Source: Paracoccaceae bacterium
GTDB lineage: Bacteria; Pseudomonadota; Alphaproteobacteria; Rhodobacterales; Rhodobacteraceae
Direction of reading: 5' to 3'
DNA length: 7,863 bases
Assembly (NCBI GenBank): GCA_009920225.1
Contig: RGAJ01000070.1
Coordinates: 1-7,863 of the forward strand
Shown in pieces: positions 1 to 7,863 of the stretch; the first letter of the stretch is position 1, and the number at the start of each line of letters is the position of its first letter. Below the pieces are notes generated by a model. The model ran no database searches, was not told the origin of the DNA, and worked only from the letters and a program-made list of their open reading frames with translations. Position numbers and translations under genes: made by a program.

Positions 1-931
1 CAATGACCGCGTGCACGGCTATGCCGACAACTACGTTCAATCGACAGAACGCCATCCGATGCAAGATCTCGCCAAGATCCTACGCGAATACGGGGCCAAG
101 GGGCGTATCGGTGTTGAAATGGACAATTATTATTTCTCGGCCAAAGCGTTCGAAACGCTGACCACCGAAATGCCAGATGTCGATTTTGTCGATGCAACCG
201 CCTTGGTGAACTGGCAGCGTGGCGTGAAATCGGCCGAAGAGTTGGCATTCATGGGAAAAGCTGCTGCAATTTCCGAAAAGATGATCGATGGCTTGTTAGA
301 GCGTGTCGAACCCGGCATTCCAAAGAATGAAATCGTGGCCGAAGTGCTGGCCGACGGCGTGCGCGGTGTCGAAGGCGCATGGGGCGATTACGCTGCCATC
401 GTGCCCCTGCTGCCATCGGGAAGCGATGCAGCTGCGCCGCATTTAACATGGGATGGACGCCCCTTTGCCACAGGCGAAGCCACATTTTTCGAAATCTCAG
501 GCTGCTATCGCCGCTACCACGCACCGTTTTGTCGGACCATTTTCCTTGGCACACCGCCTGATGACCTAATGCGCGCCGAAGCCGCATTGGTCGAAGGGCT
601 CGAGGCAGGGTTGGACGTCGCACGCGCAGGCAATCGCGCCTGTGATATCGCCAACGCACTGGCTGCGCCATTAGAGCGCGCCGGCATCGAACGTGGCGCA
701 CGCTGTGGTTATCCCATCGGCCTAAGCTATCCACCAGATTGGGGCGAACGCACCATTTCCCTGCGGTCTGAGGACCAGTCGATCCTACAGTCTGGCATGA
801 CCTTCCACTTTATGCCAGGGTTGTGGATGGATGATTGGGGCTTGGAAATCACCGAATCCATCGTCATTACAGAAAGCGGACCGGCACGCACCCTGTGTGA
901 TCGTCCCAGAAAGATGTTTGTAAAACCATGA
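1..931 (+). CDS. doeA: Ectoine hydrolase DoeA/EutD, 5'-truncated by the window edge
   Basis: This cytosolic enzyme opens the ring of the compatible solute ectoine to give N-acetyl-L-2,4-diaminobutyrate, the first step in using ectoine as carbon and nitrogen source. The reading frame is open from base 2 and 309 residues are present. The family is about 400 aa long, so roughly 90 N-terminal residues lie outside the window and the GTG at 11 is not the real start. The M24 (creatinase/aminopeptidase) fold is recognisable, and stretches such as GVEMDNYYF, DATALVNWQR, IVPLLPSGSDA, GLSYPPDWGERT and the C-terminal FVKP agree closely with DoeA as I remember it. The usual M24 metal aspartates are missing: the first is Glu (FFEISGCY, bases 491-493) and the second falls in YHAPFCRT. 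This fits the metal-independent mechanism with a catalytic Glu reported for EutD. The stop overlaps the next start (ATGA). A generic Xaa-Pro peptidase is a much weaker alternative. Confidence 0.9.
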   Translation, partial: NDRVHGYADNYVQSTERHPMQDLAKILREYGAKGRIGVEMDNYYFSAKAFETLTTEMPDVDFVDATALVNWQRGVKSAEELAFMGKAAAISEKMIDGLLERVEPGIPKNEIVAEVLADGVRGVEGAWGDYAAIVPLLPSGSDAAAPHLTWDGRPFATGEATFFEISGCYRRYHAPFCRTIFLGTPPDDLMRAEAALVEGLEAGLDVARAGNRACDIANALAAPLERAGIERGARCGYPIGLSYPPDWGERTISLRSEDQSILQSGMTFHFMPGLWMDDWGLEITESIVITESGPARTLCDRPRKMFVKP

Positions 932-2085
932 CACGCCTTGCATTGACAAGCGATATCCTTGCCGATTTGATCGCTTATCCGACCATCTCAACCGATAGCA
1001 ATCTGGCCATGATTGATTACATGGCCGCCTATCTGACCGAACTGGGTGCCCGTGTCGATGTCTATCAAGACGAAACAGGAACCAAAGCAAATATGTTTGC
1101 CACCCTTGGGCCAGATCGCGACGGCGGTCTGGTCCTGTCGGGACATTCCGACGTGGTGCCCGTCGCCGATCAGGATTGGACCACGGATCCCTTTACGCTG
1201 GATGAGCGGGATGGGAAATTATTCGGTCGCGGCGCTTGCGACATGAAGGGCTTTATCGCGGCAACGTTGGCGATGGCCCCTGTTTACGCCAAAATGGACC
1301 TGAAGCGCCCCATTCATTTTTCGTTCACCCATGACGAAGAAACGGGGTGCCTTGGGGCGTCTGCCATGATCCCCGAATTGATCAAGCGCGGATACAAGCC
1401 CGCGATGGCAGTGATTGGCGAGCCCACCGAAATGCGCGTGATCGAAGGCCACAAGGGATGTTGTGAATACACAACCACATTCCACGGATTGGCGGGGCAT
1501 GGATCCTCTCCCGATCTGGGTGTGAATGCGGCCGAATATGCGGTTCGTTTCATCACCCGCCTGATGGAATTGCGCGAAGATATGAAATCGCGCACCCCGG
1601 ACAATAGCCGCTTTGAACCCCCATGGACCACAATGAACATTGGCGGCATTCGCGGTGGCGTGGCGCATAACGTGATTGTGTCAAAGGCCGAGGTTGATTG
1701 GGAATTCCGCCCTGTGCAGAAATCCGACTTTGACTATATGAAATCGTCGATTGCGTCCTATGTCGACACCATGCTGTTGCCCGCGATGCGTGCGGTTCAT
1801 CCCGATGCGCGGATTGATACACAAACAATCGGCGAAGTGGATGGGCTAGAGCCAATGGACGAGAACGCCATCAAGGATCTGGTCATGAAATTAACAGGCG
1901 CGAATGCTGCCGATTTGGTTCCCTTTGGCACCGAAGCAGGATTGTTCCAATCGATGGGTTTGTCTGCCATTGTTTGCGGCCCCGGCAGCATCGCCCAAGC
2001 CCACAAGGCCGACGAATATGTCGCCTTGGACCAGCTTGAGGCCTGTTTAAACATGCTCGATGGTCTTGGGCAAAAGATGACCTGA
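928..2085 (+). CDS. M20-family ArgE-like deacetylase, probably N-acetyl-diaminobutyrate deacetylase
   Basis: A complete 385-aa zinc-dependent amidohydrolase of the acetylornithine deacetylase (ArgE) branch of M20. The expected metal-site residues are all present: H73 in SGHSDVVP with D75, bridging D105 in GACDMKG, catalytic E137 and ligand E138 in DEETG, E165 in GEPTE, and H359 in QAHKADEY. The dimerisation/lid domain lies about residues 175-285 and carries the conserved H191. The start is fixed by an ATGA overlap with doeA, with no clear Shine-Dalgarno, so translation is probably coupled. By sequence family alone the substrate would be N-alpha-acetylornithine. N-alpha-acetyl-2,4-diaminobutyrate, the DoeA product, is the same molecule one methylene shorter, and co-translation with doeA makes it the better inferred substrate. 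Release of acetate would give 2,4-diaminobutyrate. I leave the symbol blank because argE and doeB would both imply more than the sequence shows. Confidence 0.87.
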   Translation: MTRLALTSDILADLIAYPTISTDSNLAMIDYMAAYLTELGARVDVYQDETGTKANMFATLGPDRDGGLVLSGHSDVVPVADQDWTTDPFTLDERDGKLFGRGACDMKGFIAATLAMAPVYAKMDLKRPIHFSFTHDEETGCLGASAMIPELIKRGYKPAMAVIGEPTEMRVIEGHKGCCEYTTTFHGLAGHGSSPDLGVNAAEYAVRFITRLMELREDMKSRTPDNSRFEPPWTTMNIGGIRGGVAHNVIVSKAEVDWEFRPVQKSDFDYMKSSIASYVDTMLLPAMRAVHPDARIDTQTIGEVDGLEPMDENAIKDLVMKLTGANAADLVPFGTEAGLFQSMGLSAIVCGPGSIAQAHKADEYVALDQLEACLNMLDGLGQKMT

Positions 2086-2732
2086 TGACGGACACGACGC
2101 CAAATCGGAACCAAATGCTCTATTCCCAATTGAGGGATAGGATTTGCCTGTTGGATTACCCCCCCGATACACGTTTATCAGAAGAAGCCTTGGCAAAAGA
2201 ATTCGGCATCTCACGCACGCCGCTGCGCCGCGTTCTTGCACGGCTCGAAGACGAAGGGTTGGTGCAATCGGTCCATGGCGTTGGCACATTGGTCACTGAT
2301 GTCGATATCCATGAAATGCAACATGTCTATGACCTACGGATGGAACTTGCGCAGCTGATTGGCGTGCTTGGCCCCATTTCGATTGATGATCGCGTGATTG
2401 ATACTGCGCGCGGGTTTCAACAGCGCGGAAATGATCTGGCCGCGCTTCCTGATGCCCGTGCCTTTGCGCGTTTGAACATGGATTTTTTCGATTTTGGCCT
2501 ATCGCTGTCCACCAACCAACCCCTACGGGATATGTCGGAACGCCTGTACTATCGCACCGCCCGAATTTGGTTAAAATCGATCTCGCGGATGGATTTGGGG
2601 CACGAAATCACGATCTTTCGCCGCGAAATTGACGAAACTGCAAATGCCTTGGAAAACGGCGATGTCGCAGCCGCAGCCTTGATCCGACGGGCCCATATTT
2701 CGATGTGTGTTCAACGGTTGAAAAAAACCTGA
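2085..2732 (+). CDS. GntR-family transcriptional regulator, FCD (FadR-like) subfamily
   Basis: A 215-aa DNA-binding regulator. The N-terminal winged helix-turn-helix (about residues 10-72) has the GntR signature: LSEEALAKEFGISRTPLRRVLARLEDEGLV, here split as LSEEALAKEF (31-40), GISRTPLRRV (41-50) and LARLEDEGLV (51-60), then a wing ending GVGTLV. The all-helical C-terminal part (about 78-212) fits the FCD ligand domain. FCD proteins usually bind a metal through one Asp/Asn and three His. Here the FHxxL position reads NMDFFDFGL with no His, the second His is not evident around 180-184, and only H204 (RRAHI) remains. Metal-free or altered effector binding is therefore inferred. The start overlaps the upstream stop (TGATG), so it is co-translated with the deacetylase. 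It probably regulates the ectoine unit through an acetyl-diaminobutyrate-type ligand, unlike EnuR, the MocR-type regulator usual for ectoine catabolism. No terminator is seen after it. Confidence 0.88.
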   Translation: MTDTTPNRNQMLYSQLRDRICLLDYPPDTRLSEEALAKEFGISRTPLRRVLARLEDEGLVQSVHGVGTLVTDVDIHEMQHVYDLRMELAQLIGVLGPISIDDRVIDTARGFQQRGNDLAALPDARAFARLNMDFFDFGLSLSTNQPLRDMSERLYYRTARIWLKSISRMDLGHEITIFRREIDETANALENGDVAAAALIRRAHISMCVQRLKKT

Positions 2733-2734
2733 TC

Positions 2735-2778
2735 CACCGACGCAATACCGACGTTGCACCGACGCGATACCGACGTCA
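2735..2778. repeat. Four phased 11-bp repeats (core ACCGACG)
   Basis: Immediately after the regulator stop, the heptamer ACCGACG occurs exactly four times, starting at 2736, 2747, 2758 and 2769, each 11 bp apart. The units are CACCGACGCAA, TACCGACGTTG, CACCGACGCGA and TACCGACGTCA. They also group as two 22-bp halves matching at 19 of 22 positions. One copy per helical turn places all cores on the same DNA face, as expected for an array of protein-binding half-sites. The array sits 24 bp upstream of the candidate panC -35. A neutral tandem duplication (11 to 22 to 44 bp) is the alternative. Confidence 0.8.
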
Positions 2779-2801
2779 GAAATCCGCTACGCAAAGATCA
2801 T

Positions 2802-2830
2802 TTGAATTTTTTGCCGGTGCAGCATATATA
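2802..2830 (+). promoter_or_regulatory. Candidate sigma-70 promoter for panCB
   Basis: TTGAAT (2802-2807) and TATATA (2825-2830) are separated by 17 bp. Each matches the consensus at 4 of 6 positions. A slightly shifted -10, TATATT at 2827-2832, matches 5 of 6 but gives a 19-bp spacer. The local stretch is AT-rich compared with its surroundings. Transcription would begin about 2837, leaving a short leader of roughly 30 nt before the panC TTG. The assignment is by pattern only, and read-through from the upstream operon is also possible because no terminator follows the GntR gene. Confidence 0.4.
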
Positions 2831-2849
2831 TTGCGCATGCAGCATATAT
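2818..2849. repeat. Direct repeat TGCAGCATATAT x2, 20-bp period, over the panC promoter
   Basis: TGCAGCATATAT occurs perfectly at 2818-2829 and 2838-2849, close to two helical turns apart. The first copy covers the candidate -10 and the second lies at the predicted transcription start. The interval 2827-2848 is also an imperfect palindrome centred between 2837 and 2838, with 8 of 11 arm positions pairing (TATATTGCGCA / TGCAGCATATA). This layout suits an operator for a repressor of panCB, but the binding protein is unknown. Confidence 0.6.
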
Positions 2850-2854
2850 CGGTT

Positions 2855-2860
2855 GGAGGG
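2855..2860 (+). promoter_or_regulatory. Shine-Dalgarno that sets the panC TTG start
   Basis: GGAGGG ends 5 nt before TTG at 2866-2868. It is a strong site at a suitable distance, and it is what favours TTG as the start. The nearest upstream ATG (2837) is in a different frame, and the TTG start gives a PanC of normal length and N-terminus. Confidence 0.75.
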
Positions 2861-2865
2861 GCCCT

Positions 2866-3723
2866 TTGCATATCTGTGCGACCAAACAGGATTTGCGGCG
2901 CGTTCTGGCCGAACTTCGAACAACAGGAACCATTGGATTGGTCCCGACCATGGGCTATCTGCATGATGGGCATATGTCGCTTGTCCGCGCGGCACAGGCC
3001 GAAAATGATCACGTTGTCGCGTCTATATTTGTGAACCCGACACAATTCGGATCCGCCGAAGATTTGGAAAAATACCCCCGTGACATGGATCGGGATCTGG
3101 CCATGCTACGCGATGCGGGCGTGGCAGCGGTGTTCACGCCGACCCCCGACATCATGTATCATCCCGATGCACAAACAATCGTGGAAACCACTGATTTAGC
3201 GAATAAATTAATGGGTGCGTTGCGGCCTGGTCATTTTCGGGGCGTGGCCACGGTGGTCACCAAACTATTCAATCTTTTCCAACCTGATCGCGCTTATTTC
3301 GGTGAAAAGGATTACCAACAGGTTGCCGTGATCCGCACCATGGTGCGTGATTTGGATATTCCCGTAGACATCCGCCCCATCCCCACCGTGCGCGAAGCGG
3401 ATGGCTTAGCGATGTCATCGCGCAATGCCCGCCTGTCGCCCGATGCCCGCGCCGCAGCGCCCATTCTATGGCAAAGCTTTGATATGGCCCGCGATTTGGT
3501 CGCCACAGGGGCAACAAGCGACGAGATCAAATCAGCCATTTGGACGATGATTGACCGCGAACCCTTGGCGCGTGTTGAAACCGTGGACATCCAAGACGCC
3601 ATTACCCTTGACCCGATAACAGGGCCGATTGATCGCGATATCGTTATTTTACTTGCCGTCACTTTTGACCCTGTTCTTCTGATTGACCAATGCGTCATCC
3701 CTGCCCAAAAGGATTTAACATGA
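2866..3723 (+). CDS. panC: Pantothenate synthetase PanC
   Basis: This cytosolic ligase joins pantoate and beta-alanine using ATP, via a pantoyl-adenylate intermediate, to make pantothenate for coenzyme A. The 285-aa product is of typical length. Signature motifs are in order: [10 protein letters not shown] (27-36), containing the HxGH nucleotide-binding motif; FVNPTQFG (55-62); [17 protein letters not shown] (120-136); YFGEKDYQQ (144-152); and [12 protein letters not shown] (176-187), the KMSKS-like loop. The C-terminal dimerisation part runs from about 190 and ends in the usual LLIDQCVI strand. The start is TTG, chosen because of the strong GGAGGG just upstream; a rare start codon may lower yield. 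The stop overlaps the panB start by ATGA, giving a coupled panCB pair that supplies both enzymes for the last two steps of pantothenate synthesis except ketopantoate reduction, which is not encoded here. Confidence 0.97.
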   Translation: MHICATKQDLRRVLAELRTTGTIGLVPTMGYLHDGHMSLVRAAQAENDHVVASIFVNPTQFGSAEDLEKYPRDMDRDLAMLRDAGVAAVFTPTPDIMYHPDAQTIVETTDLANKLMGALRPGHFRGVATVVTKLFNLFQPDRAYFGEKDYQQVAVIRTMVRDLDIPVDIRPIPTVREADGLAMSSRNARLSPDARAAAPILWQSFDMARDLVATGATSDEIKSAIWTMIDREPLARVETVDIQDAITLDPITGPIDRDIVILLAVTFDPVLLIDQCVIPAQKDLT

Positions 3724-4538
3724 GCGCCCAAGCCCCCATTCGCCGCATCACAACCCCACAGTTGACCGCACGCAAGGGGGGCGATCCGATTGTGTCGCTG
3801 ACATCCTATCACGCGCACACCGCAGCTATCGTTGATCGCTATGCAGATTTTATTTTGGTCGGCGATAGTTTGGGCATGGTCATGCACGGCATGGAATCGA
3901 CCGTTCCCGTGCCGCTGGATTTGATGATCATGCACGGTCGTGCCGTGGTACGTGGCACAAAACGGGCGCTGATCGTGGTGGATATGCCTTTTGGCACCTA
4001 TGAAGAAAGCCCGCAAATGGCGTTCCGCAATGCCGTTCGAATTATGAAAGAAACCAACTGCGGTGCCGTGAAACTAGAAGGCGGCAAGCGGATGGCCGAA
4101 ACCATCCATTTCTTGGTCGAACGCGGCATCCCTGTCATGGGTCACATCGGTCTGACACCACAATCGACCCACACGATGGGTGGTTTCAAAACCCAAGGCC
4201 GCGACGAAGACGGATGGATCGAACACGAACAAGACGCCCAAGCCGTGCAAGACGCAGGCGCATTCGCAATCGTGCTTGAAGGCATGGTTGAACCGCTTGC
4301 CGCCAAGATCACCAAACAAATCCAAATCCCAACAATCGGGATCGGCGCCTCTGCCGACTGCGACGGACAAATTCTGGTGCTTGAGGACATGCTTGGCCTG
4401 AACCCAACACCGCCAAAATTCGTGAAAATGTATGGCAACCTGCTTGAAGGCATCGAAACCGCCGTCGCATCCTATGCCGCCGACGTAAAATCGCGCACGT
4501 TTCCGACCGAAGATCAGGTGTATCGCAACAAAAAGTAA
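3720..4538 (+). CDS. panB: 3-methyl-2-oxobutanoate hydroxymethyltransferase PanB
   Basis: PanB transfers a hydroxymethyl group from 5,10-methylenetetrahydrofolate to alpha-ketoisovalerate, forming ketopantoate, the committed step of pantothenate synthesis. The 272-aa protein is a complete TIM-barrel of normal length. Residues equivalent to the E. coli metal ligands are D49 (LVGDSLG), D88 (VVDMPFG) and E120 (VKLEGG), and the catalytic Glu is E187 (VLEGMV). [10 protein letters not shown] (140-149) and PTIGIGA (204-210) are also typical. I start it at ATG 3720, with AAAAGGA (3707-3713) six bases upstream. The longer in-frame opening at 3690 would add ten residues lying inside panC with no matching family sequence. 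It overlaps panC by four bases and shares its transcript. Nothing is missing or unusual. Confidence 0.97.
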   Translation: MSAQAPIRRITTPQLTARKGGDPIVSLTSYHAHTAAIVDRYADFILVGDSLGMVMHGMESTVPVPLDLMIMHGRAVVRGTKRALIVVDMPFGTYEESPQMAFRNAVRIMKETNCGAVKLEGGKRMAETIHFLVERGIPVMGHIGLTPQSTHTMGGFKTQGRDEDGWIEHEQDAQAVQDAGAFAIVLEGMVEPLAAKITKQIQIPTIGIGASADCDGQILVLEDMLGLNPTPPKFVKMYGNLLEGIETAVASYAADVKSRTFPTEDQVYRNKK

Positions 4539-4641
4539 TCAGTCCTCATCGCGATTTCGTGCTGTGCCGATCCAAATGGGCGGCGCAAGCGGCGTGTCGC
4601 GGGATAAAGTAATAAAATACCCACTAAACCTTGTGTAGGGC

Positions 4642-4670
4642 GTGACATTCCCCCCCAGAAACAGTATAAA
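4642..4670 (+). promoter_or_regulatory. Sigma-70-type promoter for gyrB
   Basis: GTGACA (4642-4647) and TATAAA (4665-4670) each match the -35 and -10 consensus at 5 of 6 positions, with the ideal 17-bp spacer. Start of transcription is expected near 4677, giving a leader of about 22 nt. The spacer includes a run of seven C residues. This is the best promoter match in the window and would let gyrB be expressed independently of panCB. Confidence 0.65.
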
Positions 4671-4684
4671 ACAGTTCAAGTTAC

Positions 4685-4690
4685 AAAGGG
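4685..4690 (+). promoter_or_regulatory. gyrB ribosome binding site
   Basis: AAAGGG lies 8 nt before ATG 4699. It supports this start, from which the N-terminal GyrB sequence has normal length. Confidence 0.6.
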
Positions 4691-4698
4691 TCTAATAA

Positions 4699-7116
<2,418 letters not shown>

Positions 7117-7117
7117 C

Positions 7118-7150
7118 AAAAAACGCCCCGCAAAGATCGGGGCGTTTTTT
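7118..7150. terminator. Bidirectional intrinsic terminator between gyrB and the acyl-CoA dehydrogenase
   Basis: A perfect 13-bp stem, AAAAAACGCCCCG (7118-7130) with CGGGGCGTTTTTT (7138-7150), encloses the 7-nt loop CAAAGAT. It begins one base after the gyrB TAA. The GC core is flanked by six T on the plus strand and six T on the minus strand, so it can stop transcripts from both convergent genes. Confidence 0.93.
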
Positions 7151-7198
7151 CTTCATTTTCTGTACGAAAATATCCTAGGGTTTGGGGCAAAGCCCCAA
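7151..7198 (-). repeat. Intergenic hairpin-plus-tail element, Rhodobacteraceae type
   Basis: Read on the minus strand, the element opens with the hairpin TTGGGGC-TTT-GCCCCAA (7182-7198, 7-bp stem with 3-nt loop), followed by ACCCTAGGATATTTTC and GTACAGAAAATGAAG. A second small hairpin, ATTTTC/GAAAAT with a 5-nt loop, occupies 7155-7171. It lies just after the acyl-CoA dehydrogenase stop and before the terminator. From memory, GGGGC..GCCCC followed by a GGATATTT..ACAGA..GAAG tail recurs after many genes in Rhodobacteraceae, possibly as a transcript 3'-end or stability element. That recurrence was not tested here, since only one copy is in the window. Confidence 0.45.
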
Positions 7199-7211
7199 TC
7201 AAAAATATGTC

Positions 7212-7863
7212 TTACGCGCACAGCGCGTTCATTATAAATATACCCTTTGTGGCCTCGGCATCCGCATGAACGCAGACATGACGCGCGACCCGTCGGATAC
7301 GATCGGGATCAGGGTGGGTATCCGCCTGTGCTTCGTAATGATGTGACAGTACCGAAACCAACACCTGTGCCGCCACCTGATAAAAATAGGGCGCCATATG
7401 TGTGGCCGATCCACGTTGCACGTATTCCACCGCTTGGGCCCACCGCTCTTGCGAATCTTGGGATGCGCCTAAATCCTGCAACAACTGGCCAAAAGCCTCT
7501 GCGCCCCCTGATTTGATACCGCGCGTCGCCAATGTGCGCGTATGAATACCGTTTGCACCTTCATAAATCGCCGTAATGCGTGCATCGCGATAGGTTTGAT
7601 CCAATCCATATTCGGTCAAATAACCGTACCCGCCCAACACTTGCATTCCAGTTTCTGCGGCGCGGATCCCGGCTTCTGACCCGAACACTTTGGCCATCGA
7701 TGTTAAGAACTCAATCAATGCCGGTTTATCCCCCCGCTCAAGCTCAATCATCGCCAAATGCGCAATACCACGGGACATCAAAGCCAAGGCATCGATATCG
7801 TCAACCATACGCCGCACGTCGTCATGATCAATCAATCGCGCATCCGACCCGTTGATTTGCCCC
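7212..7863 (-). CDS. Acyl-CoA dehydrogenase, C-terminal part (5' end outside the window)
   Basis: A flavin-dependent enzyme that introduces an alpha-beta double bond into an acyl-CoA thioester. The frame is open to the window edge and about 216 residues are present. The family form with this tail is usually near 560-600 aa, so more than half is missing. QVLGGYGYLTEYGLDQ is followed by YRDARITAIYEGANGIH, in which the Glu of IYEG (bases 7560-7562) is the expected catalytic base. Downstream is an alpha-helical tail of about 110 residues, fitting the acetyl-CoA dehydrogenase-like C-terminal domain. This tail is shared with 3-methylmercaptopropionyl-CoA dehydrogenase (DmdC) and several long-chain or uncharacterised relatives, so the substrate cannot be named. 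The TTG at 7835 is internal and not the start. The TAA stop is at 7212-7214, and the gene converges on gyrB. Confidence 0.92.
   Translation of the reverse strand, partial: GQINGSDARLIDHDDVRRMVDDIDALALMSRGIAHLAMIELERGDKPALIEFLTSMAKVFGSEAGIRAAETGMQVLGGYGYLTEYGLDQTYRDARITAIYEGANGIHTRTLATRGIKSGGAEAFGQLLQDLGASQDSQERWAQAVEYVQRGSATHMAPYFYQVAAQVLVSVLSHHYEAQADTHPDPDRIRRVARHVCVHADAEATKGIFIMNALCA

Larger units (their letters stand above)
4539..4698. other. panB-gyrB spacer with no convincing panB terminator
   Basis: This 160-bp gap holds the gyrB promoter and ribosome site in its right half. The left half (about 4539-4600) contains GC-rich short complementarities such as CGCGA at 4550-4554 with TCGCG at 4597-4601, but no stem followed by a T-run, so read-through from panB into gyrB cannot be excluded. 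On the minus strand there is a 46-codon open frame from a TTG at 4679 to a TGA at 4539, next to the panB stop. It has no ribosome site and no family I recognise. Its last 20 or so codons (ending RNRDED) look protein-like, so it may be a gene remnant or chance. Confidence 0.5.

Noticed and set aside
249..734. 161-codon minus-strand open frame inside doeA
   Set aside because: Arg-rich composition and full overlap with doeA, whose match to its family is strong.
1..931. Loss of M24 metal ligands in the first gene as a sign of an inactive enzyme
   Set aside because: DoeA/EutD proteins are creatinase-like and do not depend on those metals, so the change is normal for the family.
2705..3034. 109-codon plus-strand open frame across the regulator end, repeat region and panC start
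   Set aside because: It runs out of frame through clear coding sequence at both ends, has no family resemblance, and the section over the repeats only reflects the repeat.
2776..3045. 89-codon minus-strand open frame over the panC promoter and start
   Set aside because: It lies mostly antisense to panC and has no ribosome site or recognisable protein features.
3312..4016. Long (234-codon) minus-strand open frame across the panC-panB junction
   Set aside because: It is antisense to two well-supported enzymes and its sequence resembles no family; stop-poor antisense frames are common in such genomes.
4550..4601. Possible panB terminator or riboswitch-like fold in the panB-gyrB spacer
   Set aside because: Only a 5-bp outer stem and weak inner pairing, with no following T-run; not distinguishable from chance.

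Overview
The window reads as an alphaproteobacterial chromosome segment, most likely from the roseobacter side of the Rhodobacteraceae. GC is moderate (mid-50s percent, judged by eye). The evidence is the protein style (an ectoine hydrolase close to DoeA/EutD, PanB/PanC and an E. coli-length GyrB) and an intergenic hairpin-plus-tail motif that I recall as common in that family. The genus cannot be fixed from this sequence. All genes are ordinary, dense and intact except where the window cuts them.

Left part (1-2732, + strand) is a translationally coupled three-gene unit. It holds the 3' part of an ectoine hydrolase (doeA/eutD), an M20-family ArgE-like deacetylase joined by an ATGA overlap, and a GntR/FCD regulator joined by a TGATG overlap. 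DoeA opens the ectoine ring to N-acetyl-2,4-diaminobutyrate, which must then be deacetylated. The usual partner for that is DoeB, from a different family. Here the adjacent deacetylase is ArgE-like, so it may fill the DoeB role, and the GntR protein may control the unit.

Middle part (2733-4538, + strand) begins with a 133-bp spacer that is unusually rich in repeats: four 11-bp-phased ACCGACG heptamers, then a 12-bp direct repeat overlapping a candidate promoter. After it come panC (TTG start with a strong Shine-Dalgarno) and panB, overlapping by ATGA. These two enzymes make pantothenate, the precursor of coenzyme A.

Right part (4539-7863) holds a 160-bp spacer with a good sigma-70-type promoter, a complete stand-alone gyrB (805 aa), a strong bidirectional terminator, a second hairpin element, and the C-terminal part of an acyl-CoA dehydrogenase on the minus strand, converging on gyrB. 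No RNA genes, insertion sequences, CRISPR arrays, phage genes or defence genes are visible. The points most worth following up are the variant ectoine-catabolism operon and the repeat architecture upstream of panCB; I see no wholly new system.
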